From Dermanyssus gallinae (lineage: Eukaryota > Arthropoda > Arachnida > Mesostigmata > Dermanyssidae), in assembly GCA_003439945.1 (NCBI GenBank), contig QVRM01001387.1:124001-188000 (forward strand): DNA of 64,000 bases. Reading direction: 5' to 3'. Of this stretch, positions 35,464 to 47,060 are shown one piece after another. A program made the position numbers and the translations under genes. Each line of letters opens with the position of its first letter. The stretch's first letter is position 1. The notes beneath the pieces are model-generated. The model made no database searches. It saw only the letters and a program-made list of their open reading frames with translations, and was not told the origin of the DNA.

Positions 35464-35790
35464 GAAGCATTTTTCTAGCTAGTCAAAATTTGCCGCTGAA
35501 AGATGGATCCACAACCCTGCCCGGGCTGTAGCTCAACATTGGCACAGCCTTAAGCTCAAAGAAACTGCAGAAACTATTTCTGAATGCACTGCCGCACTCA
35601 GAATAGTCTTCGAGGGTCCGCTACCTCTGTGTAAATCGAGGCAATAGCCACCCGACTGACACCTGTCGCCGATGTGCTGGGTAAATGTCATTCGCATCGG
35701 TAAATACACGATAAAGGTCATTCATAGTGTAGTCTCAGATACTCAAATACGCGGTGGGAGTTGACGTCAACTTCACCGGTTGGCCACAGC
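35110..35790 (-). mobile_element. LINE family A relic, second minus-strand copy
   Basis: Colinear with the 15.0-15.8 kb copy but more decayed. Shared blocks in order (plus-strand coordinates): gatgatagccatgaac (35154), tgtacacgt, tgaagcggtttcttacc (35380), ttgtgaagcat (35460), caaaattt (35484). Further out, the minus strand reads FEYLRLHY (near 35735), matching the YLG thumb region. A (TA)n array at 35424-35461 sits inside the copy where the other copy has none, so the array arose after insertion. Confidence 0.6.
35424..35461. repeat. (TA)n microsatellite inside a LINE copy
   Basis: About 19 TA units, absent at the equivalent place in the 15.4-kb copy. Confidence 0.95.
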
Positions 35791-36075
35791 AGAGTATTAC
35801 GTCTGCTACCGCCAGTCCACGCCCGGCCAGCTTCTTCTATTCAGAAGAGAAGTCAGAACAGCCAAGCTATCTGTGTTCGCCTAGATTAGCAATGGCCTAG
35901 TTTTTTGACGGCGCTTCCTTCGGCGCCTATTGGTGTTGATTCGTATCCGGTCGTCGGTGTATGCGTCCATACGGTAGTAGTCTGTGACTGTGTGTGTGTA
36001 TGGGCGTGTCATCAGAATCACGCCACCAATAATGGCAACTCCAATGTCTGATCATGTGGGTTTATCGATAAATAC

Positions 36076-36077
<2 letters not shown>
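35791..36077. other. Non-genic unique DNA
   Basis: Nothing recognised. Confidence 0.5.

Positions 36078-36123
<46 letters not shown>
36078..36123. repeat. (TA)n microsatellite
   Basis: About 23 TA units. Confidence 0.95.
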
Positions 36124-36126
<3 letters not shown>

Positions 36127-36948
36127 AGATGAGCCGGTGCTGTACCGACGTAGCGGAGGAGTCGGACGAAATAAAAACTATAGCAGTCGTGGTCAATATT
36201 CGTGTTTTCCTCCCAGCAACCCAGTGAGGCCCCTGATAGCATAGAAACAAACCAGCAAAGGAAACTTACTTATATATTGGGAGCTACGGGTTACACAAGA
36301 AACGTCCTTGTCCTCAACGCACTGTGCGTCCGTCTCGTAATCGAACCCCCCACCCAAAAACTAATAACATTTGAGTCGCAGGACAGCTCTCTCACACCGT
36401 CCCGTTGATAAGAAGAATTTATTCACAACGAACAACGAACATATTTAAACGCACAGCTGGGCAGACGGGCGGACGCATAACCAGACATCAAGAAAACTGT
36501 GGAGGCATTTGCAGAACGGTCAGCTAGAACAACGCGGAGCACTTCCGATCACCAACTTCTTGCTATGCCTGTCAACGAAGGTATTATTGGTTAATGTCGT
36601 CGTCATTGTTGTGACAATCGTTGCAATGGTAGTAACAGATCTGCGTCCGTGATCTTCATTCTCATCAAGCAATCCCCTATGCGTTGTGGATTGAGCCTTG
36701 GTGGAGACGTGGTCATTGCTGGACAGACTTCTGTCATGCCGCCAGCATCCATAATGCCATAAAGGCTGCTGTCTCCACTTTGACCTCTAAAAGTTACGTG
36801 TGGGACCGAGATACCCAGAAGCGGCCGATGAATCAGCCGGTAAACTTGGCTGCGTGCGATACCCGAGTCGGGATCATCACACATTTATAGCCACCTGCTG
36901 GCTAGCGTAAAGGGATTGAGAGCTCAGCATGGAAGGAGGGCATGTGCC
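36124..36948. other. Non-genic unique DNA
   Basis: A B-box-like motif occurs on the minus strand near 36340-36355 (ggttcgattacgag) without a convincing A box. A 93-codon minus-strand frame at 36603-36884 is not recognised. Confidence 0.4.
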
Positions 36949-37042
36949 TATATATATATATATATATATATGAAAAAATCCTAGATATTAAATTGCAAAA
37001 TTTAATTGTGTGCAAACAAAGATGTTGTATATATATATATAT
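36949..37042. repeat. Two short (TA)n tracts
   Basis: TA runs at 36949-36971 and 37028-37042 flanking AT-rich DNA. Confidence 0.85.
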
Positions 37043-37107
37043 AACCAACGGAGTCCTGGCATATATCCGACAACTACCACAATATTTCCACACCTTAGGT
37101 ATAGGTA

Positions 37108-37962
37108 TTACAGCAGCTGCGACAAAAACAAGAGTTGTAACGATGGGAATGGCGACCATTGCACGTCCAGCAATACGGCTGCCGTTAAAAGGTATAACTG
37201 AGACGTGTGTAGGTGTGTCTGTGTAGAAAACAAGAGCCGTCCATTCATTATGAAGACGACGACGACAACGACAATGACGACGACAACAACAACAAAAACA
37301 CCAACAAAAACAACAACAACATGAATGACAAGAGCGTAAAGCATCGTTAACAGCCGGATGCCGCCTGAAGATTGCGACCGACCAATTGCTAATTGGCTAG
37401 CGCACAAAGAATAGCCAATTACAGTATCCAGGCAAAAGGCTAGAAACGAACGCTGCGCGGAGAGCGAGAAACGCCGACAGGCAAGCGTGCCAGAATAGCA
37501 CAGAGCGAGAGGGGCGCTAAGAAACAACACCCCCGCTCTCTTGGGGAGCGATAGCGCTGCCCCAGCCAACAACCCCCGGCAACCCCAAAAGCCTGCAATC
37601 CCGACGCAATGGCGACTCGATCGCATGCACGATATGTGCAGCCGGGTAGGCCAGCTTCGAGGGGCTGCTTTCAGCCCCGTTAAGCGCCGTCTCGCCGTTA
37701 CGTGACAATTCTGCTCTGTTTCGAATCGTTTGCTGCTCGTTGAGATTAGTAGGTAAGCGGGCCAGGGCTTCCGAATGAGATTGCGGTTGCTGCTGTAACT
37801 GCAACCGTTTGCTCTACGGCACCTCCGTGCTTCGGACCTTCGTCGTTGAACTTCGGCTCTCGACACAGCGGCACAGCGGTGACAATGACACAGCGAGTAA
37901 CTAGCACATGCTGCCATACTGATCTGTTTGCATAGATGACTGCTGGTGTCGATCGACTTCAC
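37108..37962 (-). other. 284-codon open frame, doubtful
   Basis: The second longest frame in the window. Its first 190 codons lie in moderately GC-rich unique DNA and read Ser/Arg/Leu/Cys-rich with no known domain. Codons from about 210 run through a GTT/GTC triplet field (37253-37325), giving a Val run. Other frames are open over part of it. The GC-rich part (37440-37900) could be a promoter or exon. I treat the frame as probably non-coding. Confidence 0.15.
37253..37325. repeat. ACG/ACA trinucleotide field
   Basis: GAC and AAC triplets, interrupted. Confidence 0.85.
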
Positions 37963-38740
37963 TTACTTCGACACTTACTGAGGCTAAGCCGCCAAAAACC
38001 GTTATGCTGATGCATGCAACGACCCAGCTTAGTACAGTTACCAGCGGCGCACGCCTGGTATAACGATCAACAACGACTACGCAATGCGCTGCATCGCTAA
38101 AGCGCATATGCTTAGTTTCGACACAAAACTAGCGTACTCAACGAATATTAATATTGCTATGAAGTCGTTGACGACGGACGATGACGACGAGGGTAACAAC
38201 AAGCGGACAAGCAGTTCTTAACATAGTGAGAGCATAAAAGTAAAATGCCACGACGTACAACGATGTGCATAAACGCTGCTAGATGATGGATTGGCCAAGT
38301 TACCTCATTTGTATAATAACAGCAAGCGCAACTTCTAACTAGACGATGAGGAACGTTTCTTTGTTCTGCGCTGTGCCAAAACATTGAACAAACTAGTAGA
38401 TAGCCAGGTCTATGAAGCGAGACCCGGCCGGAACTGAGCGATGTTCATGGAACACAACAGTTAGCCTGTACATGCTGCTGCTACCACGATGAGCAAACAC
38501 AAGAATAGCAACATGTTGCTTTGTAGGGGAGGATTTATTCTATCTCTATATTTCAAGACGAGAACGTAACGAATAAGTAACGCTGATTTCGTATTAAATT
38601 GCAGCCTGTGCGTTCATATACGCATTTGTATTTGTGTAAGCAAACTTAGGAAAGATCACTTCAACAAGGATGCGTGTTGTGCTAGAGTCAAAATTCTGGC
38701 TGCAAGTGTAAAGGTCGTTGGTGATGTTTCAAACTCCATT

Positions 38741-38743
<3 letters not shown>
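37963..38743. other. Non-genic unique DNA
   Basis: Nothing recognised. Confidence 0.5.

Positions 38744-38779
<36 letters not shown>
38744..38779. repeat. (TA)n microsatellite
   Basis: About 18 TA units. Confidence 0.9.
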
Positions 38780-38780
<1 letters not shown>

Positions 38781-39409
38781 GAAGCGAGATACATAGAGAA
38801 ATAGATAGAGAGAAAGAGCAAGAACGCCCGAAAGAAAGAGAACGACTGAAAGAATTGTGGTGGAACTATTTGCTGTTTGCGTGCAAGTAATAATAATATT
38901 AATAATAATAATAGCAATATTGAGATAACCGGCCGATCGAGCGACTAACTAACTCGATAACTGTTTGGCCCGGCGGCGCTTTTGTAAGCGCGTCACCCCA
39001 TCGTCTTTCCACTCCAATTATTGTTGTAGTTGTTGTCCTCAATGTTACAAATCGAGCGCTTTTAGCTGTAGCTTTAACTACTTCTACTAATATTACCACT
39101 ACAAACTACTACCACTACTATCACTAGGAATGATTACGACTTTCGAGCATGTTGCAAGCATTATTACTTACTAAGGTCCGAAGCTTTGCGCAGGTGGCTT
39201 ATTAACGACAGCCGGAAAAAAAATGGATGTACGCCTGAATGTATGCATATGAAGAACATGAAGCTCCCGCATCGAAGACGACGTATTTGCCGGCAAAGCG
39301 TTTGGTCAAACTACATGTCAAACGCTTGGCCATCGTTCGCTCGCGCCATTAGAGCCAGTATCATCGTTGACCCTGAAGCACGAACGGCTTGAACAGCAAA
39401 TAGAAAGCG
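38780..39409. other. Non-genic DNA
   Basis: AAT triplets at 38887-38912 and ACT triplets at 39080-39125. Confidence 0.5.
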
Positions 39410-39440
39410 CGTCGATACTGTCGTCACGACAGTATCGACG
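39410..39440. other. 31-bp perfect palindrome
   Basis: Arms of 15 bp (39410-39424 and 39426-39440, core cgtcgatactgtcgt) separated by one base. It could form a cruciform or bind a dimeric factor. No partner sequence was found elsewhere. Confidence 0.8.
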
Positions 39441-40233
39441 TCAAACAATGAGTGGCGAAGACTTCGTCGTGTTTCGTCGTATGCCCACTCGGTGGTGACA
39501 TTGGGGTATCACTCGACGAGATACTGTCCCCCGCTTAATGGTTAACGCACTTAGGTAGATCGTCAAAGGCAACACGCCAGCCTGTCTGTCTATTTGTATG
39601 TATGTCCGCCTGTCCGCCCGGCAATCAAAGCAGCGAGTGGAAGTGCAGCGAAGAAGTGTACCCCTTTAGGTCACTTTGGGTGCCGATTTTTTTAGTACCA
39701 AGTGCCACTTTCGGCTGCGTGCTTGTGCTCTACGGAGTGGTTGGTTGGGTGAAATGACAGCGTCGTTGCCGCCGCCGCTACCGCCGTCGTCCGTAGGGTT
39801 GTTTGGCCGCGGCTGATTTCGTTTCCCTTTAATCAACCGTACCGTCCAATATAAATCATCACCACCATTACCATCATCATCATCATAACCATTAGCGGCA
39901 GCATCATACTTATCATTACTATCACTACGATCTTACTCAAGCATACTCGAACCCTTATTTTCGTACGTAAAGCACTGTTGACTGATGACACGCAACACGA
40001 ATAGGTGTAGAGCATAAGTGCAGAAAGGAGACACGTGTATACAACCCTTGCGGTACGGGCTCACGGTATCGAGGTCGATGGAAGGCCGGCTTTTACGCCG
40101 TTTCTTCCGGTGGCCTGTCGTTTCGTTTTCTACTACGGCCCAAGCGGCCGTAAAAGCCGTTTATAAACGGTTTCCATACAAGCACGTGCATATGTCCTAT
40201 ACACATGGCTTTATCTCATAGTTTCGTTCTACC
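39441..40233. other. Non-genic DNA
   Basis: ATC/ACC triplets at 39855-39925; otherwise unique. Confidence 0.5.
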
Positions 40234-40255
40234 TATATATATATATATACATTTA

Positions 40256-40325
<70 letters not shown>

Positions 40326-40330
40326 TATAA
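40234..40330. repeat. Long (TA)n array, about 97 bp
   Basis: TA repeat interrupted once by ttta sequence at 40250-40260. Confidence 0.95.
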
Positions 40331-40587
40331 TTAAGATAGAACCGACAAGAAGTAAGATGGAACTTGAGGTTGGTGCACTCTTTGCGATAGATAACTAATT
40401 TAACCATTAGTAGTAAACTAAACCACTACCACGGGTAGCTGTTTTTATAAACTCTCATTCGTTCATACGACACGTTATCGGTTCTAAACAGTTATAATGA
40501 TGAAATTTGGAGTTTTTTGTTGCAGAGGTGCAATTATCAGGCGGCCGCTGAATACGTTATAGGTATGCTGACGGTTGACTGAAGTTA

Positions 40588-40696
40588 CGTCGTGCTGGTT
40601 AGGCCGCATGAATGATTTAAGTATGGTGTCGGCGTCGTAAGTCGTATTGGTTAGGCCGTAATGATAGGCCATAATGTAAATATGGTGTCGGCGCCT
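40588..40696. repeat. Two-copy tandem duplication, 52-59 bp period
   Basis: Units share tggttaggccg (40596 and 40648) and tatggtgtcggcg (40622 and 40681). The second carries a 7-bp insertion containing another taggcc. Confidence 0.85.
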
Positions 40697-40934
40697 GCAG
40701 TGTCGCCGAGGTCGTTTGCTGTTAGCTCACGCTGTTTTGTCCGCTGTTTGTTGAGTGCTGTTACTGGTCATTCTGAAGTCTTCTTCTACTCGAAGAGTAG
40801 ACGTGCCATTTGCAAATGGGCCACGCTCAAACTCGTCAGTAACTCGGCTAGATCAGCGCGCTGCGGACTGCCGCCTGCTGGACACAGCCATAGTGCAGGA
40901 AAGGAGGACAGTCGTTGTCGTAGCAGGAAGACCA

Positions 40935-40935
<1 letters not shown>

Positions 40936-41023
<88 letters not shown>
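40936..41023. repeat. Pure (AAT)n array, about 29 units
   Basis: 88 bp of uninterrupted AAT, the purest trinucleotide array here. Likely to vary in length. Confidence 0.97.
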
Positions 41024-41877
41024 GGAGATTGCACTAACGGACGCAACGTCATTCAGTAACCCTAAGTAGCCACCACGGCAATGCCCGACCCGGCACGATC
41101 GATCGGCAGTCCTGCTCGCAACCTCTTCGGTTACATGCACACCACAAACATACGCGCATACACGAATGTCACGTCGGCACACATACAAATCGTGACAAAA
41201 TTCATACTGGTAAAGCAAGAGCATTAATAATCAACAGAATGATTAAGTGTATAAACAGTAGTTATACGGCTAGATAATTGTAGTAATAATACAATTAGTT
41301 AAGAGCATTATTATTATGATAACAATAGTATTTTCATAGCAGTAATGATAGTAGTGATCTTAGCGATAATGTTAATAGAATAAACATTTTTGCTACGGCG
41401 GCATCAGCCGGCTCAGCAGCCGCAGAAATTCCACTGCTCATTTCCCTAGCAGCCAATCAAGCAAGCGAGATTGCTTGTTTTTCACGCGCTGCCGACGTCG
41501 AAGCCAAAACAAACAACTACAGATACAAACCAGACACCGATACGAATGTATTAAAAATGTAACATTCAGAGAAAGAGAGAGAAGCCAGCGAGACAGAAGT
41601 GCAGAAAAACGTTTCCATAATCCGATAAACAAACCTTCTTTTTCCTCGTTTTCTCTCTTTGGGTATGTTATCTGAAGAAGGCGAAGGGTGTCTGTTATCT
41701 GTTGGATATCTGTCGGAGTTAGCCGGCCACTGGAGCAGCAGACCCAGCCCATGTTGTTCACAGCCACTTTCGGGCTGCTCTCGAATTGAAGTTGTGTAGT
41801 TTCACTCGCTCGCTTCTAACTAAGTATCATTGGGGCGGGGCGAGGACTAACATTGTAAATTGAAGGATGGTAACAAC
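41024..41877. other. Non-genic DNA
   Basis: Frames up to 109 codons (41438-41767, minus); no domain recognised. Confidence 0.45.
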
Positions 41878-41955
41878 TACCATAACAACAACAACAACCA
41901 AAGGTTAAAGGCAGTGCTAACATTAACAATAACGACAACAACAACAACAACAAGG
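41878..41955. repeat. ACA trinucleotide field
   Basis: AAC/ACA triplets in two runs. Confidence 0.85.
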
Positions 41956-42446
41956 CGCCGCAGCAACCAACGACTACAAGGACAAATGGCGATAACACAA
42001 ACTGCCAAAAATGCAGCGAAATGAATCATTATCATAATGGCACGATTGCAAAATGACTACAACAACAGCTGCAGCAACAACAATAAGAAAAATAATGTTC
42101 GATATTCGACCGCATCGATGGGCTGCAGTAATTAAAGTAAAGTGCTGCTGTGAGGCGTCGAGTAGTTAGCAGCCGTCGAGCAAAATGGCAAAAATGAATA
42201 TTCATTATTCACTTATGTGTCACCCATTCGTCAAACTCATCATCCGCTTATTAATCATCACGCATTCCGCTTGTAATCAATCATTGACTCATTTATTCGC
42301 TCGCTCGTTCGCTTAGTTCTTCGGCATTTGACCTTTAAATCATCGCTTGGTTGTCTTACTAAGCTGTTCAGACTGCTGTGTGCCAGCCCATGATTGATTA
42401 AGCATCCCTCAGGACGTTGAGACGATGGAGGTGGGGATGAAGAAGA
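41956..42446. other. Non-genic DNA
   Basis: Unique sequence; nothing recognised. Confidence 0.5.
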
Positions 42447-42990
42447 AAGTTGTTGTTGTTATGGTTGTTGTTGCTGTTGTCGTTGTTGTTGTTGTTGTTG
42501 TTGTGTGTTGATGAAAGCAGCAGCAGCCACAACGCCACCGCGCTATGCATAACCTCGCTGCTAACTAAGCCAGAGAAAATAGCACCAGCTGCGTGTTTTT
42601 TTCTTTGCTCCCCTCACGTCGTTGTCTTTGCTGTACCGTGTACCGTTGTGACCGTTATCTATCACGGTTATCACCGTTATGTCGCTGTCGTTATACATGT
42701 CATCGACGTCGTCGTCGTCATCATCATCGCCACCGCCGCCGTCCCCGCTGTAATCATTATCATCATCGTTGTCGTCGTCTTTACCATTGTTGCCTGCACG
42801 ATTATCGTGGTTATCGTTAACGCTGTCATCATCATCATATCATCACTAAGACGACGACGACGACGACGAACACCACTATCACGGTCATTGTATCAACGTT
42901 GTTGTTGTAGTCGTCGTCACAGCCGCCACCATTATCATATCCTTCAGAACACTGACATCATCATCATCCTCAGCAGTGTGAGTGTTGCCG
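42447..42990. repeat. GTT and ATC/GTC trinucleotide fields
   Basis: GTT run at 42447-42510, then dense ATC, GTC and CGA triplets at 42690-42990. The 223-codon frame 42450-43121 is almost entirely Leu, Val and Ile from these triplets and is not a credible protein. Confidence 0.9.
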
Positions 42991-43159
42991 TTGTTGTCGT
43001 TGTCACCGTTATCAAACCGTTGCTATCCCTGTCTCCGTCGCTGTCGACGGCGGCGGCGGCAGCAGCAGCAGCGGCTAGCCGTGACGCCGCGATAGCGAAC
43101 AGTTGCCCACATCATGCATGATTGAAGCCAAGTGAATGAAGAAGCTAATGAGAGAACTA

Positions 43160-43195
43160 GACACACAGAGACACACAGGGACACACACACACACT
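43160..43195. repeat. CA/GA dinucleotide tract
   Basis: Interrupted ACACAG and CA run. Confidence 0.8.
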
Positions 43196-43244
43196 TCTGT
43201 TGGGGCTGTAGTTCACGACTCAATGCACCTCGTCACTTTGCATT

Positions 43245-43398
43245 TCGCTTTCCCCTCTCATTTTCTATCTCTTCTATCTCTCTCGCTCTAATTCTTCCTC
43301 TCTCTCTCTCTCTCCCCTATGTGCCCCATAAACACGACCCCATTCTCCCTCTCTCGCGCTCTATCTCTCTTATGCTACTCCCTACCCCGGAAAAAAAC
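43245..43398. repeat. Polypyrimidine (TC-rich) tract
   Basis: Over 80% pyrimidine on the plus strand, merging into the minisatellite at 43399. Confidence 0.8.
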
Positions 43399-43665
43399 AC
43401 CCCATTTCCCCCTTCCCTCTTGCCCCATTTCTCCCTTCCTCCTTGCCCCATTTCTTCCTCCCTCCTTGCCCCATTTGTTCTCTCCTTTTCCCCCATTTCT
43501 TCCTCCCTCCTTGCCCCATTTGTTCTCTCCTTTTCCCCCACTTCTCCCTCCCTTCTTGCCCCCATTTCTCCCTCCCCTATTGCCCCCATTTCTCCCTCCC
43601 CTATTGCCCCCATTTGTCCCTCACGTTTTGCCCACATTTGTCCTTTCCCTGTTGCCCCCTCTCTC
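43399..43665. repeat. 23/24-bp polypyrimidine minisatellite, about 11 units
   Basis: Units beginning ccccattt follow one another at 23 or 24 bp. A 47-bp pair of units is itself repeated (two types alternate: ttcttcctccctccttg and gttctctccttttcc). Units at the right end are 24 bp, so frames are kept: PISPSPIA on the plus strand and GAIGEGEM on the minus. The plus strand is nearly all pyrimidine, so triplex (H-DNA) formation is possible. Overlapping frames of 85-212 codons in several frames are by-products. Confidence 0.9.
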
Positions 43666-43926
43666 GTTTTCCTTTTATGGGATGTTTCAGCAATGCATGA
43701 AGTACATGTGCCGCTGGCAGCTATCGCTGGCAATCAGTGTGGAACTCACAACTCCACTAAACTCTGAAATCCCGTGTATTCGCCTTCACCCCATCCTAGG
43801 CTTGGAATGCCCCCCCCCCACCCCCCTACACCGCTTGCACTGTCTTCTCTATCATCCGCCACGTGTGACGTCCGAAAGCAAGCTCCTTTGTTCTGCCTGC
43901 CCTCTTGCAATCGTTTCATCGTTAAG
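43666..43926. other. Non-genic DNA with poly-C run
   Basis: C run at about 43810-43826. Confidence 0.6.
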
Positions 43927-44045
43927 CTCAAATGTTGTCGTCGTCGTCGTCCTCTAAGAAAGGTTTTCCCTGGAAGTACGTGCTATGGATGAAACTATGT
44001 ACCCCGACGACGACGACGATGATCATCATCATCATCATCATGATA
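43927..44045. repeat. GTC, CGA and ATC triplet runs
   Basis: Two short fields, 43927-43953 and 44006-44043. Confidence 0.85.
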
Positions 44046-44206
44046 GTAATGATCGTTATTCAACTCATGTGAGCCAATTTCAGCTCGCTTTAAGCTCTGA
44101 GCCGAGTTGACTCAATCGTTCGCTAGTTAGCTTGGTGGTTGGCTGGCTGGCTGGCAGTTAGTTAGCTTTACAACAGATAGAAACATAGATGGGTAATTTA
44201 TTGCAA

Positions 44207-44400
44207 ACCACCACCACCACATGCAGCAGCAGCAGTAGCAGCAGCGGCAGTGGCAGGGACAGATAAAGGATTGGCAGGAAGACGGACAAACCAGATCATG
44301 ATCATGATGATGATAGATATGATAGAACAACAACAACAACAGCAATTACAACAACAGCCATTATTAATAGCAGCACCAAAACAGAAGCAGCAGCAGCAAA
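44207..44400. repeat. CAC/CAG/ACA triplet field
   Basis: Interrupted triplets; Gln-rich on the plus strand. Confidence 0.85.
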
Positions 44401-44806
44401 CGGCTTCTCCTTTTCGGCCTCATCTGCATCTGGACTTCGACAGCTTGTCGTGAATGCAACTATTACAATTATGATGTGCGTACACATCTCTTTCCTAGAG
44501 ATACATACATTTCGACGATCTTCCAGACGACAGGCGATGCTGATAATGATGCTGATAACAACAGCATGTTCGAATTACAATCATTATGTGCCTTCGTTAG
44601 CCTTTTGTCTCTTCGTTTTTCTCACCGCCCGCCCGCCCGCCCAATTATTCGTTATGATGTTTGTGTTGCATACAATGCTATGAAACATTATCATCAGTAC
44701 GTAATGCGCACGTACCTCACTTTTCATTCATATCATCTCAAGCGATTTCGCTAAGCAGTAATTGATCCTAATCGTCGTACCTGTTCTAGTACACTTACGT
44801 AGCACT

Positions 44807-44809
<3 letters not shown>

Positions 44810-44853
<44 letters not shown>
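44810..44853. repeat. (TA)n microsatellite
   Basis: About 22 TA units. Confidence 0.95.
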
Positions 44854-44855
<2 letters not shown>

Positions 44856-45440
44856 ATACTTATTCTAAGGGTACTGAGTCGATCGCAAGACAACCGTTTT
44901 ATGATTTAAACGTTTACGTAATAATAAACGTCTCTTTCTCTCTTTCTATACATACACATCGATTAGTGCACACACACACGCACTTATATCTAGTGTCACT
45001 TGAGGAAACAGGTCTCTGTTACCTAATCGTTACACGTAATCAGCGCCCGGATAGGTTCTAGCTTCCAATTCAGCGAATTTGTCGTATGAACTGAGACGCA
45101 GGCACCGAAGTAGTGGAATTCGTTTACGGGGATTAAACCTAACACAGGCTCTTTCTTATACGAATGATTGTAGTGATAAAATCGAGGAATCGATGAAGCA
45201 AGTAGTGCAAGGAGCAAAACGTGTGTCCTGCATGAAACACATTGATATCAGTGAAGACTACGTGGAACTCTATTGAAGCGTTGTATTCTGTGTATTGGGT
45301 ACTGAGTTGCTGTACAGACGACTGTTAGCAGATGTTTTCAAGACGTTTACGGGGTCGAATGTCGTTGACGGGTAATCGACGAGAAAGCTCATCGAATCAC
45401 TGTCATCGAGTGAAGAGCAAAAGTAGCACAGCCAACCGGA
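44854..45440. other. Non-genic DNA with a protein-like short frame
   Basis: The plus strand is open at 45055-45276 without an ATG at its head and reads KIEESMKQVVQGAKRVSC and MKHIDISEDYVELY before its stop. The minus strand over the same DNA reads VNEFHYFGACVS, faintly like an RT thumb. The two readings compete. A decayed LINE is possible but unproven. Confidence 0.2.
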
Positions 45441-45780
45441 TCAGCAGCAACAACAATAACAACAGCAGTAGCAGCAAACAACAACAATAGGGAAAACAGC
45501 GACAACAACAACAACAATAGGAAAAAACAGCGTCAACAAGAGATCCATTTGCGAACCCTCCATAATGAAGATGACTTGAGCAGAGCTGATGACAACATCA
45601 ATAAATAAAAAAAACGATATCAGCGACAACAATAAATGGCCATAGCAAAATCGTCAGCAACAGCGGTTATAGAACAAATATACCTGCCGGCCGACAGGAC
45701 CGACAACAATAAGACCAACAAACACAATGATACAACGGTAGTGAAAGTAGCAACAACAACCACAACAAAGTAAATTATTT
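45441..45780. repeat. ACA/CAG triplet field
   Basis: Interrupted AAC and CAG triplets over 340 bp. Confidence 0.8.
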
Positions 45781-46004
45781 ACAAGAGACATTTGGCTTGT
45801 TTTCGGCCATTAGTGCATTTCCATCGAGCTTCGTCGGGGATTACCATTAGCCTACTGCCGGATAGAAGCAGCCAGTAGAATAGAAGATCGAGTGGATCGA
45901 GGAGAATCTCTTGCTTCTTTGATCGGTCAGGTCGATTGACATGTTGTACTTTGATGTGGCATAGATAAGACATGACGGATGGCCCTGAATCGTTCACTGG
46001 TGTT

Positions 46005-46295
46005 TCTGTCGTTGTTGTTGTTGTTCCTGTCGTTGCTGCGGTTGTTGTTGCCATGTTTTATTATTATTGTTGTCCCTGTTGTTGTTGTTCTCGTCGTTGC
46101 TGTGCAGTCGTTGTTGTTGTTATTGCCATGTTTTATTATTGTTGTTGTTCTCGTTGCTGTGCTGTCATTGTTGATGTTGTTGCCACTGCTATTATTGTTG
46201 TTGTTGCTGTTACCGCTGTTGCTGTTGCCGCTGTTGTCGTTGTTGCGGTTCTCGTTGTTGCTATTGTTGCTGCTATTGCTGGTGATGTTGTTGTC
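46005..46295. repeat. GTT/GCT trinucleotide field
   Basis: About 290 bp of GTT-based triplets with GCC, GCT and ATT interruptions. Frames on both strands up to 142 codons are artefacts (Val/Leu- or Asn-rich). Confidence 0.9.
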
Positions 46296-46990
46296 ATTAT
46301 TGCTGTAATTGTCTATCAGCCCCTCGTTTGTTTTGTAGCAGCCAGTTGATGCCAAGCTTGTCGTTACGACTAGTTGTCATCGTTACGGTGCTGCTGCTGC
46401 TGTTGTTGCTAGATAGCCTGTCCTCTATCAATCTCTAGCCTCTCTCTCGTTGTTTTTGTTGTCGTCACGGTGCCACGACCCCTGTGTCCCTCAACCGACA
46501 AGAGCTGTGTTGTGTTTTAGTTCTTGCCCTTCTCGCTCTGCTCCTCTAATCGACCTCGACGCCTCAGCGTGCCAACCTATCTATGCGTGCAGTCATCAGG
46601 TCGTCGTACACCGTTGGCAAAGACCCGTGACCATGAGGAACCAACAACAACAACAACAACGACCGTAGGACGGCAGTGAAGCGGGTCCCCTATCTTATAC
46701 GTATCTATTCCTATTGTACATATTCTACTCGATGAGGATCATATTCAAATCGCCCCAATGTTGTTGCATATGTTGCTGTTGTTGTTGTGATGGTGGTGAG
46801 CGGTGCTAATGCTGTTATTTTACTACGTGCTGTTACATACTCAATACAAAGCAATTACAAGCAATTGGACGCCTGACGACGTGAACGCTGTCGTCACCAT
46901 CACCATCATAATCATCATTATGACCTGTAATCGTCATAGGCTCACCATAGGGCACCTCTCAGCTACTTCGTTATTCTTTCGTAGTAATTA
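46296..46990. other. Non-genic DNA
   Basis: Scattered CAA/GTT triplets; otherwise unique. Confidence 0.5.
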
Positions 46991-46991
46991 A

Positions 46992-47039
46992 TAGTAGTAA
47001 ACGGCGACTACTCCGCTGAGTAGTCGCCGTTTACTACTA
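46992..47039. other. Perfect hairpin, 22-bp arms, 4-nt loop
   Basis: Arm 46992-47013 (tagtagtaaacggcgactac plus tc) is the exact reverse complement of 47018-47039, around loop cgct. The flanks are TAG/CTA triplets, so the outer 8 bp of the stem could have come from an array, but the inner acggcgactactc is unique. Perfect pairing implies recent origin or constraint. Possible fold-back element or structured RNA. Confidence 0.85.
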
Positions 47040-47060
47040 ACTACTACTACTACTACTACA
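47040..47060. repeat. (CTA)n run
   Basis: About six CTA/ACT units next to the hairpin. Confidence 0.8.

Noticed and set aside
37108..37962. Treating the 284-codon minus-strand frame as a gene
   Set aside because: A quarter is a triplet-derived Val run, the rest is unrecognised and compositionally odd (Ser/Arg/Cys-rich); kept only as a doubtful entry.
42450..43121. 223-codon plus-strand frame rich in Leu, Val and Ile
   Set aside because: Composed almost wholly of GTT, ATC and GTC triplets; membrane-like only because of the repeat.
43132..43957. Overlapping frames of 211, 212 and 138 codons
   Set aside because: All read the same polypyrimidine minisatellite in different frames and strands.
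45055..45276. Protein-like plus-strand stretch versus LINE thumb on the minus strand
   Set aside because: Two competing readings, neither with a second copy or clear family motif.
45927..46355. 142-codon Asn-rich frame opposite Val/Leu-rich frames
   Set aside because: Product of a GTT array; no non-repeat core.
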